From the NCBI GenBank assembly GCA_021325015.1, contig JAJPHY010000032.1, positions 1 to 36,902 on the forward strand: a DNA stretch of 36,902 bases. Direction: 5' to 3'. A program made the position numbers and the translations under genes. Shown here piece by piece: positions 26,070-34,797 of the stretch; position 1 is the first letter of the stretch; each line of letters opens with the position of its first letter. Below the pieces are notes generated by a model that saw only the letters and a list, made by a program, of their open reading frames with translations, was not told the DNA's origin and searched no databases. This DNA is from Actinomycetota bacterium (GTDB lineage: Bacteria > Actinomycetota > UBA4738 > HRBIN12).

Positions 26070-26912
26070 TCAGCTCTGGCACTGCGGGCAGTAGTAGGAG
26101 CTCCGTCCGGCGATCTTCACGCTCTGGATCGGCGTCCGGCATCGGCGACACGGCTGGCCCTCGCGGCCGTAGACCTTGAGCTCGGCCTGGAACTCCCCGG
26201 GCTTGCCGAACAGGTCGACGTACGCCTCGTCCTCCAGCGTGGTCCCCCGGTAGCGGATGGCCTCCTGCAGGACCTCCTGCAGGGCGCGGTACAGCCGCCG
26301 GACCTCCTGCGAGGAGAGCGAGTCCGACATCCGGTCGTGCCGGAGACCGGCCGCGAACAGCACCTCGTCCGAGTAGATGTTGCCGAGGCCGGAGATGAAC
26401 TTCTGGTCCATGAGGAGCGGCTTGAGCTTGGACGCGCGCTGGGCGAGCAGACCGCCGAACGTCTGCCAGGTGAACACGTGGTCGAGCGGATCGATCGCGA
26501 TGTGCTGCAGCTCCTTCACCTTGCCCAGCTCGTCGGCGGTGGTGACGAACATCTCGCCGAACGTCCTCGGGTCGACGAACCGGAGGTCGCCGCCCTGGTG
26601 GAAGGTCAGGACCACGTGCGTGTGCGGCGGGAGCGACTGTCGCTTGGTCCCTCGCAGGAACCGGCCGCTCATGCCGAAATGCACGACGAGCACGTCGCCG
26701 TTGTCTAGGTGCAGCAGCACGTACTTGCCGCGCCGCTCGGCCTTGGTGATCTTGCGGCCCTCGAGCCGGGAGGTGAACTCCTTTCGCTTGCCGTGACGAC
26801 GAACGACCCGCATCGCGTTGCGCGTCGGGCGGACCTCCGCGCTTTGGATCTTCCGTCCGACCACGTCCTTCTCGAGGTCCCGACGCATCACCTCGACTTC
26901 CGGAAGCTCCAC
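26070..26912 (-). CDS. mutM: Fpg/MutM-type DNA glycosylase lacking the N-terminal proline
   Basis: Formamidopyrimidine-DNA glycosylases remove oxidised purines such as 8-oxoguanine and cut the abasic site. The 280-residue protein matches the family: ELPEVEVMRRDLEKDVVGRK, RRGKYVLLHLDNG (Lys63, matching E. coli Lys57), VHFGMSGRFL, RFVDPRTFGEMFV, LLMDQKFISGLGNIYSDEVL and a C-terminal zinc finger (CRRCRTP then YYCPQCQ). Fpg normally begins Met-Pro-Glu-Leu-Pro-Glu, and Pro2 is the nucleophile. Here the GTG at 26912 is followed directly by GAG (Glu), and no upstream codon supplies a proline. GGGGAGGGG precedes the GTG. It sits 13 nt after rnc. Confidence 0.9.
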   Translation of the reverse strand: MELPEVEVMRRDLEKDVVGRKIQSAEVRPTRNAMRVVRRHGKRKEFTSRLEGRKITKAERRGKYVLLHLDNGDVLVVHFGMSGRFLRGTKRQSLPPHTHVVLTFHQGGDLRFVDPRTFGEMFVTTADELGKVKELQHIAIDPLDHVFTWQTFGGLLAQRASKLKPLLMDQKFISGLGNIYSDEVLFAAGLRHDRMSDSLSSQEVRRLYRALQEVLQEAIRYRGTTLEDEAYVDLFGKPGEFQAELKVYGREGQPCRRCRTPIQSVKIAGRSSYYCPQCQS

Positions 26913-26925
26913 CGACCCCTCCCCG

Positions 26926-27636
26926 TCAGCTCTTCACGGCACGCTCGGACAGCTTCAGGTAGGCCTCGTGTGCCGCCTGCTGCTCGGCCTCCTTCTTGGA
27001 TCGCCCGACGCCCGTGCCCCAGGCCCGACCCGCGAGGTGCACGGTCGCCGTGAACTCCTTCTCGTGGTCGGGACCGCGCTCCGTGATCCGGTACTCGGGC
27101 AGCGCGCGAAGGTCCTGCGACGCGAGCTCCTGGAGCATCGTCTTGAAGTCGCGCTCCCCCTCGCCCCGGACGTAGGCGATCATCCGAGGGCGGAACAGGC
27201 GCTCGATCAGCCCGCGCGCGACCTCGAGCCCGAGATCGAGGTAGATCGCCCCGAGCACGGCCTCGAGCGCGTCGGCCAGGATGCTCGCCTTGCCGCGGCC
27301 GCCGCTCATCTCCTCGCCCCTGCCCAGACGCACGTGATCGCCGAGGCCGAGGTCGCGCGCGACCTCGGCGAGGGCCCCCATGTTGACGATCGCGGCCCGG
27401 AGCTTGGCGAGCTCGCCCTCGGACATCTCCGGGAACTCGCGGTAGGCGAGGTCGGTCACCACGAGCCCGAGGACGGCGTCCCCCAGGAACTCGAGCCGCT
27501 CGTTGTTCACTGGCGTGCCCTGCTCGAACGCGTACGAGCGATGCGTGAGGGCTGCCTCGAGCAGTTCGGGGCGCGCGAAGCGAACGCCGAGCGTCCGCTC
27601 GAGGGTCGACGACGGCTCCGCGCCCGCGGCGCTCAC
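26926..27636 (-). CDS. rnc: Ribonuclease III
   Basis: Cuts double-stranded RNA in rRNA and mRNA processing. The 236-residue protein has [20 protein letters not shown], the signature [38 protein letters not shown] (second catalytic acid pair), and a C-terminal dsRNA-binding domain ([20 protein letters not shown], then [20 protein letters not shown]). Length is normal. The GTG at 27636 was chosen for GAGGAG just upstream and lies 16 nt after the rpmF stop; the open frame continuing upstream overlaps rpmF and is not coding. Confidence 0.96.
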   Translation of the reverse strand: MSAAGAEPSSTLERTLGVRFARPELLEAALTHRSYAFEQGTPVNNERLEFLGDAVLGLVVTDLAYREFPEMSEGELAKLRAAIVNMGALAEVARDLGLGDHVRLGRGEEMSGGRGKASILADALEAVLGAIYLDLGLEVARGLIERLFRPRMIAYVRGEGERDFKTMLQELASQDLRALPEYRITERGPDHEKEFTATVHLAGRAWGTGVGRSKKEAEQQAAHEAYLKLSERAVKS

Positions 27637-27652
27637 GCGCTCCTCGATCTCG

Positions 27653-27829
27653 CTACTCGACCTCGACCGCCTGACGGCCCGCGTAGTACCCGCAGTTGCC
27701 GCACACGCGGTGGGGCAGCTTGGGCTGGTGGCACTGCGGGCACTCCGAGTAGGTCGCGGGCTGGGCCTTCCAGTTGGCGCGTCGCTTGGCGCCGCGCGAC
27801 TGGGACTGCCTTCTCTTTGGTACCGGCAT
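27653..27829 (-). CDS. rpmF: 50S ribosomal protein L32 (bL32), zinc-binding type
   Basis: A 58-residue bL32: [20 protein letters not shown], then two CxxC pairs (CPQC and CGNC, 14 residues apart in the middle) and [12 protein letters not shown]. All four cysteines are kept, so this is the zinc-containing form rather than the Cys-free paralogue some actinobacteria use under zinc limitation. The ATG at 27829 follows AAAGGGAGGAACGG. It lies 19 nt after DUF177, its usual partner. Confidence 0.97.
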   Translation of the reverse strand: MPVPKRRQSQSRGAKRRANWKAQPATYSECPQCHQPKLPHRVCGNCGYYAGRQAVEVE

Positions 27830-27848
27830 CCGTTCCTCCCTTTCCGGG

Positions 27849-28349
27849 CTATCGGTCGAAGGTGAGACCGCCGAGGCCGGCCCACCGCGGGTCGGAGGGA
27901 GGCTCCGCGCAGGTGCACTCACCGAGATTGCGGTCGCCGCCGCACCGCTCGCAGAGCCCGAGACAGTCGGGGCGGCAGAGCGGCGAGAACGGCATCGAGA
28001 GCACCACGGCGTCCCGGACCATCGGCTCGGGGTCGAGCGTCAGGTCGGGCGTGAGCGCGTAGTCGTCCTCGGGACCGGCCTCGCGAAGGACGAGCTCGCT
28101 CACGTGCACGCCGAGGGGCCGGTCGAACTCACGCAGACACCGGGCGCACCGCAGGGCCAGGGTGGCGGAGACCTCTCCGCTCACGTGGATGCCCTCGACC
28201 ACGCTCTCGAGGAGCAGGTCGCCCTCGACGTGACGGTCCTCCGGGACTTCGGCGAGCTCGGTCCGCAGGCCCTCGACGGCCTCGTCCAGCCGCACGGTCC
28301 TCGAGGAGCCCGGGCGCTCGAGCAGGTCGCGGACGTCGATCGCCCGCAT
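27849..28349 (-). CDS. DUF177 / YceD family protein
   Basis: YceD-type proteins accompany rpmF in most bacteria and are implicated in large-subunit or rRNA accumulation. The 166-residue protein starts [18 protein letters not shown] and carries [18 protein letters not shown] (CxxC). The C-terminus has [19 protein letters not shown] and GECTC, a probable zinc site, then [10 protein letters not shown]. The ATG at 28349 overlaps the preceding stop by one base (TGATG) behind GGGGAGGGG. A long open frame upstream of it is a shadow. Confidence 0.93.
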   Translation of the reverse strand: MRAIDVRDLLERPGSSRTVRLDEAVEGLRTELAEVPEDRHVEGDLLLESVVEGIHVSGEVSATLALRCARCLREFDRPLGVHVSELVLREAGPEDDYALTPDLTLDPEPMVRDAVVLSMPFSPLCRPDCLGLCERCGGDRNLGECTCAEPPSDPRWAGLGGLTFDR

Positions 28350-28879
28350 CACCCCTCCCCGGTCTCCTCGGGGGCGAACTCCTGTTGTGCGGGCGACCCG
28401 CCGCGGAGCTTGGTCCGGCCCGCCTCCACCTGCTCCACGGTCCTCGCCAGGTACTGGCCGGTCGCCCCGAGCTCCTCCGAGATGCGCTTCAAGGCCGCCT
28501 CGAGCTGCGCGAGCTTCGCGTCCACGTAGTCCTCGGCCTCGAGGCGCACGCGCCGGGCCTCCTCGCCCGCCTCGGCCAGGATCCGCTCGGCCTCGGCCTG
28601 GGCGCGCTTGACGACCTCCTCGTGGGAGGCGAGCCGGAGCTGCTCCGCCCGCGCCTCCTCCACCATCCGCTCGGCGTCGCGGCGCGCCTTGGCGAGGAGC
28701 TCCTCCCGGTCCTTGACCACCCACCGGGCCTGCTTGATCTCCTCCGGCAGGCCCTCCTTCATCTCGGTCAGGATCTCGAGCACCTCGTCGCGGTTGAGGA
28801 GCGCCGAGGAGGACAGCGGCATCGACTTGGCCTCTCGCACCAGGTCCTCGAGCTGCTGCAGGCGGGCCGCGAGATCCAT
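28349..28879 (-). CDS. DivIVA/SepIVA-like coiled-coil protein
   Basis: A 176-residue, highly charged, mainly coiled-coil protein: residues 1-20 form a first helix (MDLAARLQQLEDLVREAKSM), then RDEVLEILTEMKEGLPEEIK, and from about 55 to 150 a continuous helix rich in Glu, Ala and Arg (ARRDAERMVEEARAEQ). It has no membrane segment. By position between DUF177 and coaD, and by composition, it matches the mycobacterial SepIVA (Rv2927c) group that acts in septation and cell-envelope organisation. The role here is inferred from family and context. The ATG at 28879 directly abuts the coaD stop. Confidence 0.85.
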   Translation of the reverse strand: MDLAARLQQLEDLVREAKSMPLSSSALLNRDEVLEILTEMKEGLPEEIKQARWVVKDREELLAKARRDAERMVEEARAEQLRLASHEEVVKRAQAEAERILAEAGEEARRVRLEAEDYVDAKLAQLEAALKRISEELGATGQYLARTVEQVEAGRTKLRGGSPAQQEFAPEETGEG

Positions 28880-29362
<483 letters not shown>

Positions 29363-29917
29363 TCAGACCTCCGAACAGACCAGGACGAGGGTATCGCCGT
29401 ACTCCAGGCGCCTCGTGACGCGCCAGTCTACCGGAATCACAGGCGTGGAACTCCTGATCCCGCGGGTCAGGGCCACCGTCCAGGCCCTCCGCGCGAGCCA
29501 CCCGGAGGCGAGAGCCGCCAGCACGCGCCCCAGCTCGTCCGCCCCGGTCTCGTAGGGCGGGTCGAGCAGACCCAGGTTGAACGGCCCCAACGACTTGTCA
29601 TCATTCATGACAAACCGACGCACGTCGACCACCCGGACGACGGCGCGGGAGGCGAGCCGCGTCCGCTCGAGGTTGTCCCGGATCGTCCGGGCCGCCCGCC
29701 GGCTTCGCTCGACGAAGACCGCCGTCGAGGCCCCTCGCGAGAGGGCCTCGATCCCGAGGGCCCCCGTCCCTGCGTAGAGATCGAGGACCCGTGCCCCCAC
29801 CACCCGGTCCCCGAGGCTGGAGAACAGGCCCTCGCGGACGACGTCGGAGACCGGACGAACGCCCGGAGGGACCGGAGCCAGGCGCACCCCCTTGCAGGAG
29901 CCGGCGATGACCCGCAC
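29363..29917 (-). CDS. rsmD: 16S rRNA (guanine-966-N2)-methyltransferase RsmD
   Basis: Methylates G966 of 16S rRNA. The 184-residue protein has RVIAGSCKGVRLAPVPPGVR, RPVSDVVREGLFSSLGDRV, the SAM loop VLDLYAGTGALGIEALSRGA, FVERSRRAARTIRDNL and the catalytic LLDPPYETG. I chose the GTG at 29917 because the family starts at RVIAG and TACAGT lies 6 nt upstream. The frame is open to 29950, but that would place 11 extra residues over the promoter. The stop abuts coaD. Confidence 0.93.
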   Translation of the reverse strand: MRVIAGSCKGVRLAPVPPGVRPVSDVVREGLFSSLGDRVVGARVLDLYAGTGALGIEALSRGASTAVFVERSRRAARTIRDNLERTRLASRAVVRVVDVRRFVMNDDKSLGPFNLGLLDPPYETGADELGRVLAALASGWLARRAWTVALTRGIRSSTPVIPVDWRVTRRLEYGDTLVLVCSEV

Positions 29918-29923
29918 GGACCG

Positions 29924-29929
29924 ACTGTA
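29924..29929 (-). promoter_or_regulatory. Candidate -10 box, leaderless rsmD promoter
   Basis: TACAGT on the reverse strand, 6 nt before the rsmD GTG, in the 43-nt gap after recG. The spacing is that of a leaderless message. Confidence 0.5.
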
Positions 29930-29960
29930 GCGGGAGGGTCCGCGTCCCACGATCGACCGA

Positions 29961-32264
29961 TCAGGAATGGAAGAGCCAGTCGATCGAGCGCTCGAAGCGC
30001 GAGCGAAGCTCTCGCAGGAGCGCCGGGTGCCGCTCGAGCTCGGGGTCCTCCTCGATCAGGGCGAAGGCGCGGGCGCGGGCGCGCCCGACGAGCTCGAGAT
30101 CCTCGGCCAGACGCGCGAGCTTGAGATCGGGCATCCCGGACTGGCGAACGTCGAACAGGGTTCCCTCACCGCGCAGCCGAAGGTCCTCGTCCGCGAGCTC
30201 GAACCCGTCGGTGGTCGCGACCATCGCGTCCAGCCTGGCCCGGGCTTCCTGGTTGTCCTCCCGGCTCTCGTCGAACAGGAAGCAGAGGGAGTCGTGGGCG
30301 CCTCGCCCGATCCGCCCCCGGAGCTGGTGGAGCTGCGCGAGCCCGAAGCGCTCGGCGTTCTCGACGAGCATGACGGTCGCGTTCGGGACGTCGACCCCCA
30401 CCTCGATCACCGTGGTGGAGATCAACAGGTCGTACGCGCCCGAGCGGAACTCCTCCATGATCCGCGCCTTCTCCGCCGGCCGCATCCGGCCGTGCAGCAG
30501 CGCCACGGACAGGTCGGGGAAGACCGTGGTGGCCAGCCGACTCGCCTCGTGCTCGGCCGCGCGCACCTCGGCGCGGTTCGATTCGTCGATCGCCGCGCAG
30601 ACCACGAACGCCTGACGGCCGGCCTGGACCTCCCGACGGACGACTTCGTACGCGGCCCGGCGCTCGGCCGGCGTGCGCACGATCCGCGTCGTGACGGGAC
30701 GGCGACCGGCCGGCATCTCGTCGAGGACGACGACGTCGAGGTCGCCGTAGTAGGTCAGCGCGAGCGTTCGAGGGATCGGCGTCGCGGTCATGACCAGCAC
30801 GTCCGGGGCGACGCCCTTGCCGGTGAGCGCCATGCGCTGATGGACCCCGAAGCGATGCTGCTCGTCGATCACGGCAAGCGATAGGTCGCGGAACTCGACG
30901 CCCTCCTGCACCAGCGCGTGCGTGCCCACGGCGAGGTCGAGATCTCCGGACGCGATCCCCTCGAGGACTCGCGCGCGCGCCCTGCCCGTGACGCCGGCCG
31001 TGAGCAGGGCGTAGGTCAACCGCCGGTCGACCCGCGCCACCGGCCGGGCGAGGTCGCCGGCGGGCGTCCCCTGAGCGTCCTCGAGCAGCGAGAGCTGCGC
31101 GCCTGCCGACTCGCTCGCGGACGCCCGGGAGCGGGAATCGAGATACGGAACCGCGCCCATCGGGGTCAGGAGCTCGGAGGCGGACCGCAGGTGCTGCCCG
31201 GCGAGAACCTCGGTCGGGGCCATGATCGCCGCCTGGTGCCCGGACTGGATCGCCACAAGCGCCGCGTACAGGGCCACCAGCGTCTTGCCCGACCCGACGT
31301 CTCCCTGCAGCAGGACGTTCATCGGGCGCGGCGCGGCCATCGCCCGGCCGATCGTCCGCATGGCGCGCTCCTGCGCGGCGGTCGGGGCGAACGGCAGGCA
31401 CGCGCGCAGGCGCTCGACGAGCGGGCCCTCCGGGTCGTGCGCGACCCCGCGCTCGGCGGTCTCCACGCGCCGCTTGCGAAACGCCACGCCGAGCTCCAAG
31501 GTGAACAGCTCGTCGAACTTCAGCCGCTCCCGCGCCCGGGCGAGCTCCTCGGCGGAGTCGGGGAAGTGCACGGACCGGATCGCCCGGTCGAAGGACTGGA
31601 GCGACTCGGCCTCGACGACGCCGGGAGGTAGCGGGTCCGGGATCGGCGCAAGCTGCTCGAGCGCCCGGAACACGAGCTCGCGGATCGTCCGCGTCGCGAC
31701 CCCCTCGGCGGCGGGGTGGATCGGCGTGATGCGACCGGTGTGGACCTGCTCCGCGTCCTCGCCGCGGAGCACCTCGACCTCGAAGTTGCCGAGCTGCAAC
31801 CCGCGCCGGTAACGTTCGACCACGCCCCAGGCCGCGAGCTCCTGCCCCTCCCGGTACTTGGGCGCCCAGCGTCTGGTAAAGAACGTGAGGTCCAGGGAGC
31901 CGGTGCGGTCGTAGATCGTCACCGTCGTGACCAGCAGGCCGCGCTGCGCGCGCGCCGGGCGGGTCTTCGCGGCGGTGACCTTCCCGATCACGGTCGCCTG
32001 CTGACCGACCCGCAGCTCCCGGATCTTCGAGACCTGCGACCGATCGATGTAGCGGCGCGGGTAATGGTGCAGGAGCTGCCCCACCGTGGAGATCCCGAAC
32101 GCCTCCGCGAGCACGGCGGCGGCCGGGCGGCCCTTGTCCTGCCCGCCCGGCCGCCGCGCGGCCAGGCGCCGGTCGATCGCGGAGATCGGCGAGGCCAGGG
32201 TGAGCGTCACGGCGTCCCGACCGCCCCCGGTGCCGCCGCGTATCCCATGCGTGGGTTCTACCAT
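29961..32264 (-). CDS. recG: ATP-dependent DNA helicase RecG
   Basis: Reverses stalled replication forks and migrates Holliday junctions. From the ATG at 32264 it has 767 residues. A wedge/OB domain (GISTVGQLLHHYPRRYIDRS, VIGKVTAAKTRPAR) precedes helicase motifs: LLQGDVGSGKTLVALYAALV (I), APTEVLAGQHL (Ia), VIDEQHRFGVHQRMAL (II), TATPIPRTLALT (III), LHGRMRPAEKARIMEEF, STTVIEVGVDVPNATVML and QLHQLRGRIGRGAHDSLCF (VI). The C-terminal RecG motif is EDLRLRGEGTLFDVRQSGMP. The N-terminus is uncertain: the GTG at 32210 (start TLTLASPISA) is also possible and would fit a weak TAGAAC box at 32260-32255. Confidence 0.95.
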   Translation of the reverse strand: MVEPTHGIRGGTGGGRDAVTLTLASPISAIDRRLAARRPGGQDKGRPAAAVLAEAFGISTVGQLLHHYPRRYIDRSQVSKIRELRVGQQATVIGKVTAAKTRPARAQRGLLVTTVTIYDRTGSLDLTFFTRRWAPKYREGQELAAWGVVERYRRGLQLGNFEVEVLRGEDAEQVHTGRITPIHPAAEGVATRTIRELVFRALEQLAPIPDPLPPGVVEAESLQSFDRAIRSVHFPDSAEELARARERLKFDELFTLELGVAFRKRRVETAERGVAHDPEGPLVERLRACLPFAPTAAQERAMRTIGRAMAAPRPMNVLLQGDVGSGKTLVALYAALVAIQSGHQAAIMAPTEVLAGQHLRSASELLTPMGAVPYLDSRSRASASESAGAQLSLLEDAQGTPAGDLARPVARVDRRLTYALLTAGVTGRARARVLEGIASGDLDLAVGTHALVQEGVEFRDLSLAVIDEQHRFGVHQRMALTGKGVAPDVLVMTATPIPRTLALTYYGDLDVVVLDEMPAGRRPVTTRIVRTPAERRAAYEVVRREVQAGRQAFVVCAAIDESNRAEVRAAEHEASRLATTVFPDLSVALLHGRMRPAEKARIMEEFRSGAYDLLISTTVIEVGVDVPNATVMLVENAERFGLAQLHQLRGRIGRGAHDSLCFLFDESREDNQEARARLDAMVATTDGFELADEDLRLRGEGTLFDVRQSGMPDLKLARLAEDLELVGRARARAFALIEEDPELERHPALLRELRSRFERSIDWLFHS
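32259..32264 (+). promoter_or_regulatory. Candidate -10 box, leaderless start of the TlpA-like gene
   Basis: TACCAT lies 7 nt before the GTG at 32272. It overlaps the recG start codon and a weak reverse-strand TAGAAC (32260-32255). No -35 or Shine-Dalgarno. Confidence 0.4.
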
Positions 32265-32271
32265 GGCCCCC

Positions 32272-32820
32272 GTGACCCTTCGGCGAACGGCCGCGCTCGC
32301 GCTCGCCCTGTCGCTCGCCGTCGCGGGCTGCGGCCGGTCCGGGACCGCCGCCGAGCCGTCGTCCGGGCCGCCCGCGCGGAACGCGACGAGCGCCCCGCTG
32401 CTGCCGACCCGGGTGAGCGCGCTTCCGAGCTTCGACCTCGACGCCTACCGGACCCTGCTCGAGCAGCTCCGGGGGACCCCGGTCGTCGTCAACATCTGGG
32501 CGTCCTGGTGCGGTCCGTGCCGGGAGGAGGCCCCTCACCTCGCGGAGGCCGCCCGCCGCTACGGATCCCGGGTCCAGTTCCTGGGGATCGACATCCTCTA
32601 CCAGCGACCGGCCGCCGCGTCGTTCATCGCCCGGTACGGCTGGCCGTACCCGAGCGTGTTCGATCCCTCGGGCGACATCCGCGACGGCCTCGGGTTCCTC
32701 GGCCAGCCCGTGACCCTCTTCTACTCGGCCTCGGGCCGCCTCGCGTCGAGCTGGAGCGGCCCCCTCACGCCCTCGGTCCTCACCGAGCGCATCGCGTCCA
32801 TCCTCGGCCCGAGCGCCTGA
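32272..32820 (+). CDS. TlpA/ResA-like thioredoxin-fold lipoprotein
   Basis: An exported thiol-disulfide oxidoreductase, about 182 residues. The N-terminus is a lipoprotein signal: basic TLRR, hydrophobic AALALALSLAVAG and a lipobox cysteine (Cys20). A low-complexity linker follows, then a thioredoxin fold with VVVNIWASWCGPCREEAPHL (redox CxxC), VQFLGIDILYQRP, YPSVFDPSGDI and the cis-Pro region LGQPVTLFYSASG. Relatives reduce apocytochrome c or act in envelope thiol repair; no cytochrome maturation genes are in the window. The start could also be the ATG at 32263, three codons earlier. Confidence 0.9.
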   Translation: MTLRRTAALALALSLAVAGCGRSGTAAEPSSGPPARNATSAPLLPTRVSALPSFDLDAYRTLLEQLRGTPVVVNIWASWCGPCREEAPHLAEAARRYGSRVQFLGIDILYQRPAAASFIARYGWPYPSVFDPSGDIRDGLGFLGQPVTLFYSASGRLASSWSGPLTPSVLTERIASILGPSA

Positions 32821-32860
32821 GGCCGCGTGCCCGGGTCAGCCTCGGCTGCGATCTCGTCGA

Positions 32861-32866
32861 TAGAAT
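32861..32866 (+). promoter_or_regulatory. Candidate -10 box of the PAS-GAF kinase gene
   Basis: TAGAAT, 26 nt before the ATG at 32893, giving a leader of about 20 nt with TAGGGGGG as the ribosome-binding site. No clear -35. Confidence 0.45.
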
Positions 32867-32892
32867 TCCGAGTTGCGTAGGGGGGCTACGTC

Positions 32893-34530
32893 ATGGCCCA
32901 GAACGCGGATCGAGAGCGAGACCCGCCTGTCGACGTCGTTCCCCGGCGGCTCGACCGGCTGTTCCGGGCCTTCATGGATCACGCGCCCGCCATCGCCTTT
33001 CTCAAGGACGACGCGGGGCGGTACGTGTACGTCAACACCACCTTCGAGCGGATCTTCGGCCGCTCCCGCGCCGACCTCATCGGGCGGACCGCGTTCGACC
33101 TGTTCCCTCCGGAGGTGGCCACGACGCTTCGCGAGCACGACCTCGCGGTGGCGCGCGAGCGCCGGCCCATCGAGCTCATGGAGGACGCCCCGATCGCCGA
33201 CGGATCGATCCGCCACTTCCAGATGATCAAGTTCCCCCTCGATCCGGAGACCTCGGGCTTCCTGGCCGGCATCGGCATCGACGTCACCGACCGGCTCCTG
33301 GCCGAGCAGGGTCTGATCCGGGCAAGCGCCCGGCTCGAGATGCTGCACGAGATCGACCGCGCGATCCTGCACGCCGAGTCGTTCGACGAGATGATGACGA
33401 GCGCCCTTCGGAACGTCCGAAGGCTGGTCCCCTGCCGCCGTGCCTCGATCGTCGTCGTCGACCCGGACCGGCGGGGCGCGAGGCGGGTGGCGGTCGACGC
33501 CGAGGAGGGGTTCGCCGCGCCCGGAGCCTCCCCGGTCCCGGTGGGCGACCTGGCGCCCACAGAGGGATCCGTGCTGGGCGTGCGGCGGATCGACGACCTC
33601 GCCGCCATGACGGACCTCCCGTCGTCCCTGGCCGAGCTCGCCCGGTCGGGGCTCCGGAGCGTGGTGACCGCCGCGCTCGCCGTCGGCGACTCGCTGGTCG
33701 GCGAGCTCGAGCTCGCCTCCGACGAGATCGGCGCCTTCTCGCTCCTCGACGAGGACGTGCTCCGTGACGTGGCCGACCAGCTCGCCGTGGCGATGCGGCA
33801 GGCCCAGCTTCGCGAGGAGGTCGAGCGCTACGCCCGGGAGCTGGAGGGCACGGTCGAAGCGCTGCGAGCGGCCGACGAGCAGCGGCGGGATCTGCTCGGC
33901 CGGCTCCTTCGCGCCCAGGAGGAGGAGCGCCGCCGCGTGGCCGGCGAGATCCACGATGACCCGCTTCAGAAGATGACCGCGATGGCGATGCGCCTGGACA
34001 TGCTCCGGCGGAGCCTCACCGACCCCGATCAACTCGCCGCGGTGAACGGTGTGATCGAGATCACCCACACGACGATCGACCGGCTGCGCCACCTGCTGTT
34101 CGTTCTGCACCCCTCCGTGCTCGAGGAGGGCGGGCTCGCCGCGGCGGTGCGCGTGCTGCTCGACGACCTGGAGCGCGAGACTGGGACCGCCGGCACGCTT
34201 CGCAACGACCTACGGGCCGAGCCCGCGGACCACGTCCGGACGATCGCCTACCGCATCGTGCAGGAGGCGATCACGAACGTGCGCAAGCACGCTCGCGCTC
34301 AGAGCGTCGAGGTCGCGCTCACGCAACGGGACGGCGGACTCGAGGTCGTGATCGCCGACGACGGGCGGGGATTCGACCTCGAGTCGACCGCCTCGGGCGG
34401 GCAGCGGGACCTCGAACCGCACCTCGGCCTCGTCTCGATGCGCGAGCGCGCCGAGTCCGCCGGGGGGACGCTCGCGGTCCGTTCGGAGCCGGGCCGCGGG
34501 ACGACGGTCGAGCTCTGGCTCCCGGCCTGA
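32893..34530 (+). CDS. Soluble PAS-GAF histidine kinase (NarL-type, HisKA_3)
   Basis: A 545-residue cytosolic kinase without membrane segments. A PAS domain (about 22-135: FMDHAPAIAFLKDDAGRYVY, VNTTFERIFGRSRADLIGRT, GFLAGIGIDVTDR) is followed by a GAF domain (about 145-295) and a coiled coil. The HisKA_3 dimerisation domain has His354 in RRRVAGEIHDDPLQKMTAMA. The ATPase domain has YRIVQEAITNVRKHARA, VIADDGRGFDLE, HLGLVSMRERAESAGG and SEPGRGTTVELWLPA. Kinases of this type usually pair with a NarL/LuxR regulator, but none is adjacent, so it is an orphan here. The ATG at 32893 follows TAGGGGGG. Confidence 0.93.
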   Translation: MAQNADRERDPPVDVVPRRLDRLFRAFMDHAPAIAFLKDDAGRYVYVNTTFERIFGRSRADLIGRTAFDLFPPEVATTLREHDLAVARERRPIELMEDAPIADGSIRHFQMIKFPLDPETSGFLAGIGIDVTDRLLAEQGLIRASARLEMLHEIDRAILHAESFDEMMTSALRNVRRLVPCRRASIVVVDPDRRGARRVAVDAEEGFAAPGASPVPVGDLAPTEGSVLGVRRIDDLAAMTDLPSSLAELARSGLRSVVTAALAVGDSLVGELELASDEIGAFSLLDEDVLRDVADQLAVAMRQAQLREEVERYARELEGTVEALRAADEQRRDLLGRLLRAQEEERRRVAGEIHDDPLQKMTAMAMRLDMLRRSLTDPDQLAAVNGVIEITHTTIDRLRHLLFVLHPSVLEEGGLAAAVRVLLDDLERETGTAGTLRNDLRAEPADHVRTIAYRIVQEAITNVRKHARAQSVEVALTQRDGGLEVVIADDGRGFDLESTASGGQRDLEPHLGLVSMRERAESAGGTLAVRSEPGRGTTVELWLPA

Positions 34531-34548
34531 GCCCGACCCCGCGTCTGC

Positions 34549-34554
34549 TACCCT
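34549..34554 (+). promoter_or_regulatory. Candidate -10 box, leaderless rpmB promoter
   Basis: TACCCT lies 9 nt before the rpmB ATG in the 33-nt gap after the kinase gene. No Shine-Dalgarno. The hexamer is weak and is called mainly because its spacing agrees with the other cases. Confidence 0.35.
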
Positions 34555-34563
34555 GGCTCGGCC

Positions 34564-34755
34564 ATGGCTGCGGTGTGCGATATCTGCGGGAAGAAGCCGT
34601 TCTTCGGCAAGCGCGTCTCCCACTCCCACCGGCGCACCAACCGGCGGTGGAACCCGAACGTGCAGCGCGTGCGCGCGCTGGTGGACGGCACGCCCAGACG
34701 TCTCCACGTCTGCACCAGCTGCCTGAAGGCCGGCAAGGTCCGCCGCGCCGGCTGA
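34564..34755 (+). CDS. rpmB: 50S ribosomal protein L28 (bL28), zinc-binding type
   Basis: A 63-residue bL28: [36 protein letters not shown], then [15 protein letters not shown]. The paired cysteines CDIC and CTSC make this the zinc-containing form, matching the zinc form of bL32 in the same window. rpmB near recG and thiL is the common actinobacterial arrangement, though here a kinase and a lipoprotein gene lie between rpmB and recG. It converges on thiD. Confidence 0.97.
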   Translation: MAAVCDICGKKPFFGKRVSHSHRRTNRRWNPNVQRVRALVDGTPRRLHVCTSCLKAGKVRRAG

Positions 34756-34779
34756 GCGGCCGGTCGCCTTGCGCGGTCG

Positions 34780-34797
34780 GCCGGGAGCGGCCCCGGC
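34780..34797. terminator. GC hairpin between converging rpmB and thiD
   Basis: GCCGGG and CCCGGC form a perfect 6-bp stem around a 6-nt loop immediately before the thiD stop. It could terminate either strand; there is no T-run. Confidence 0.35.

Noticed and set aside
30166-32538. Long minus-strand open frame alongside recG
   Set aside because: Same strand but another frame; the product is Arg/Gly/Pro/Ala noise, while the recG frame carries all helicase motifs.
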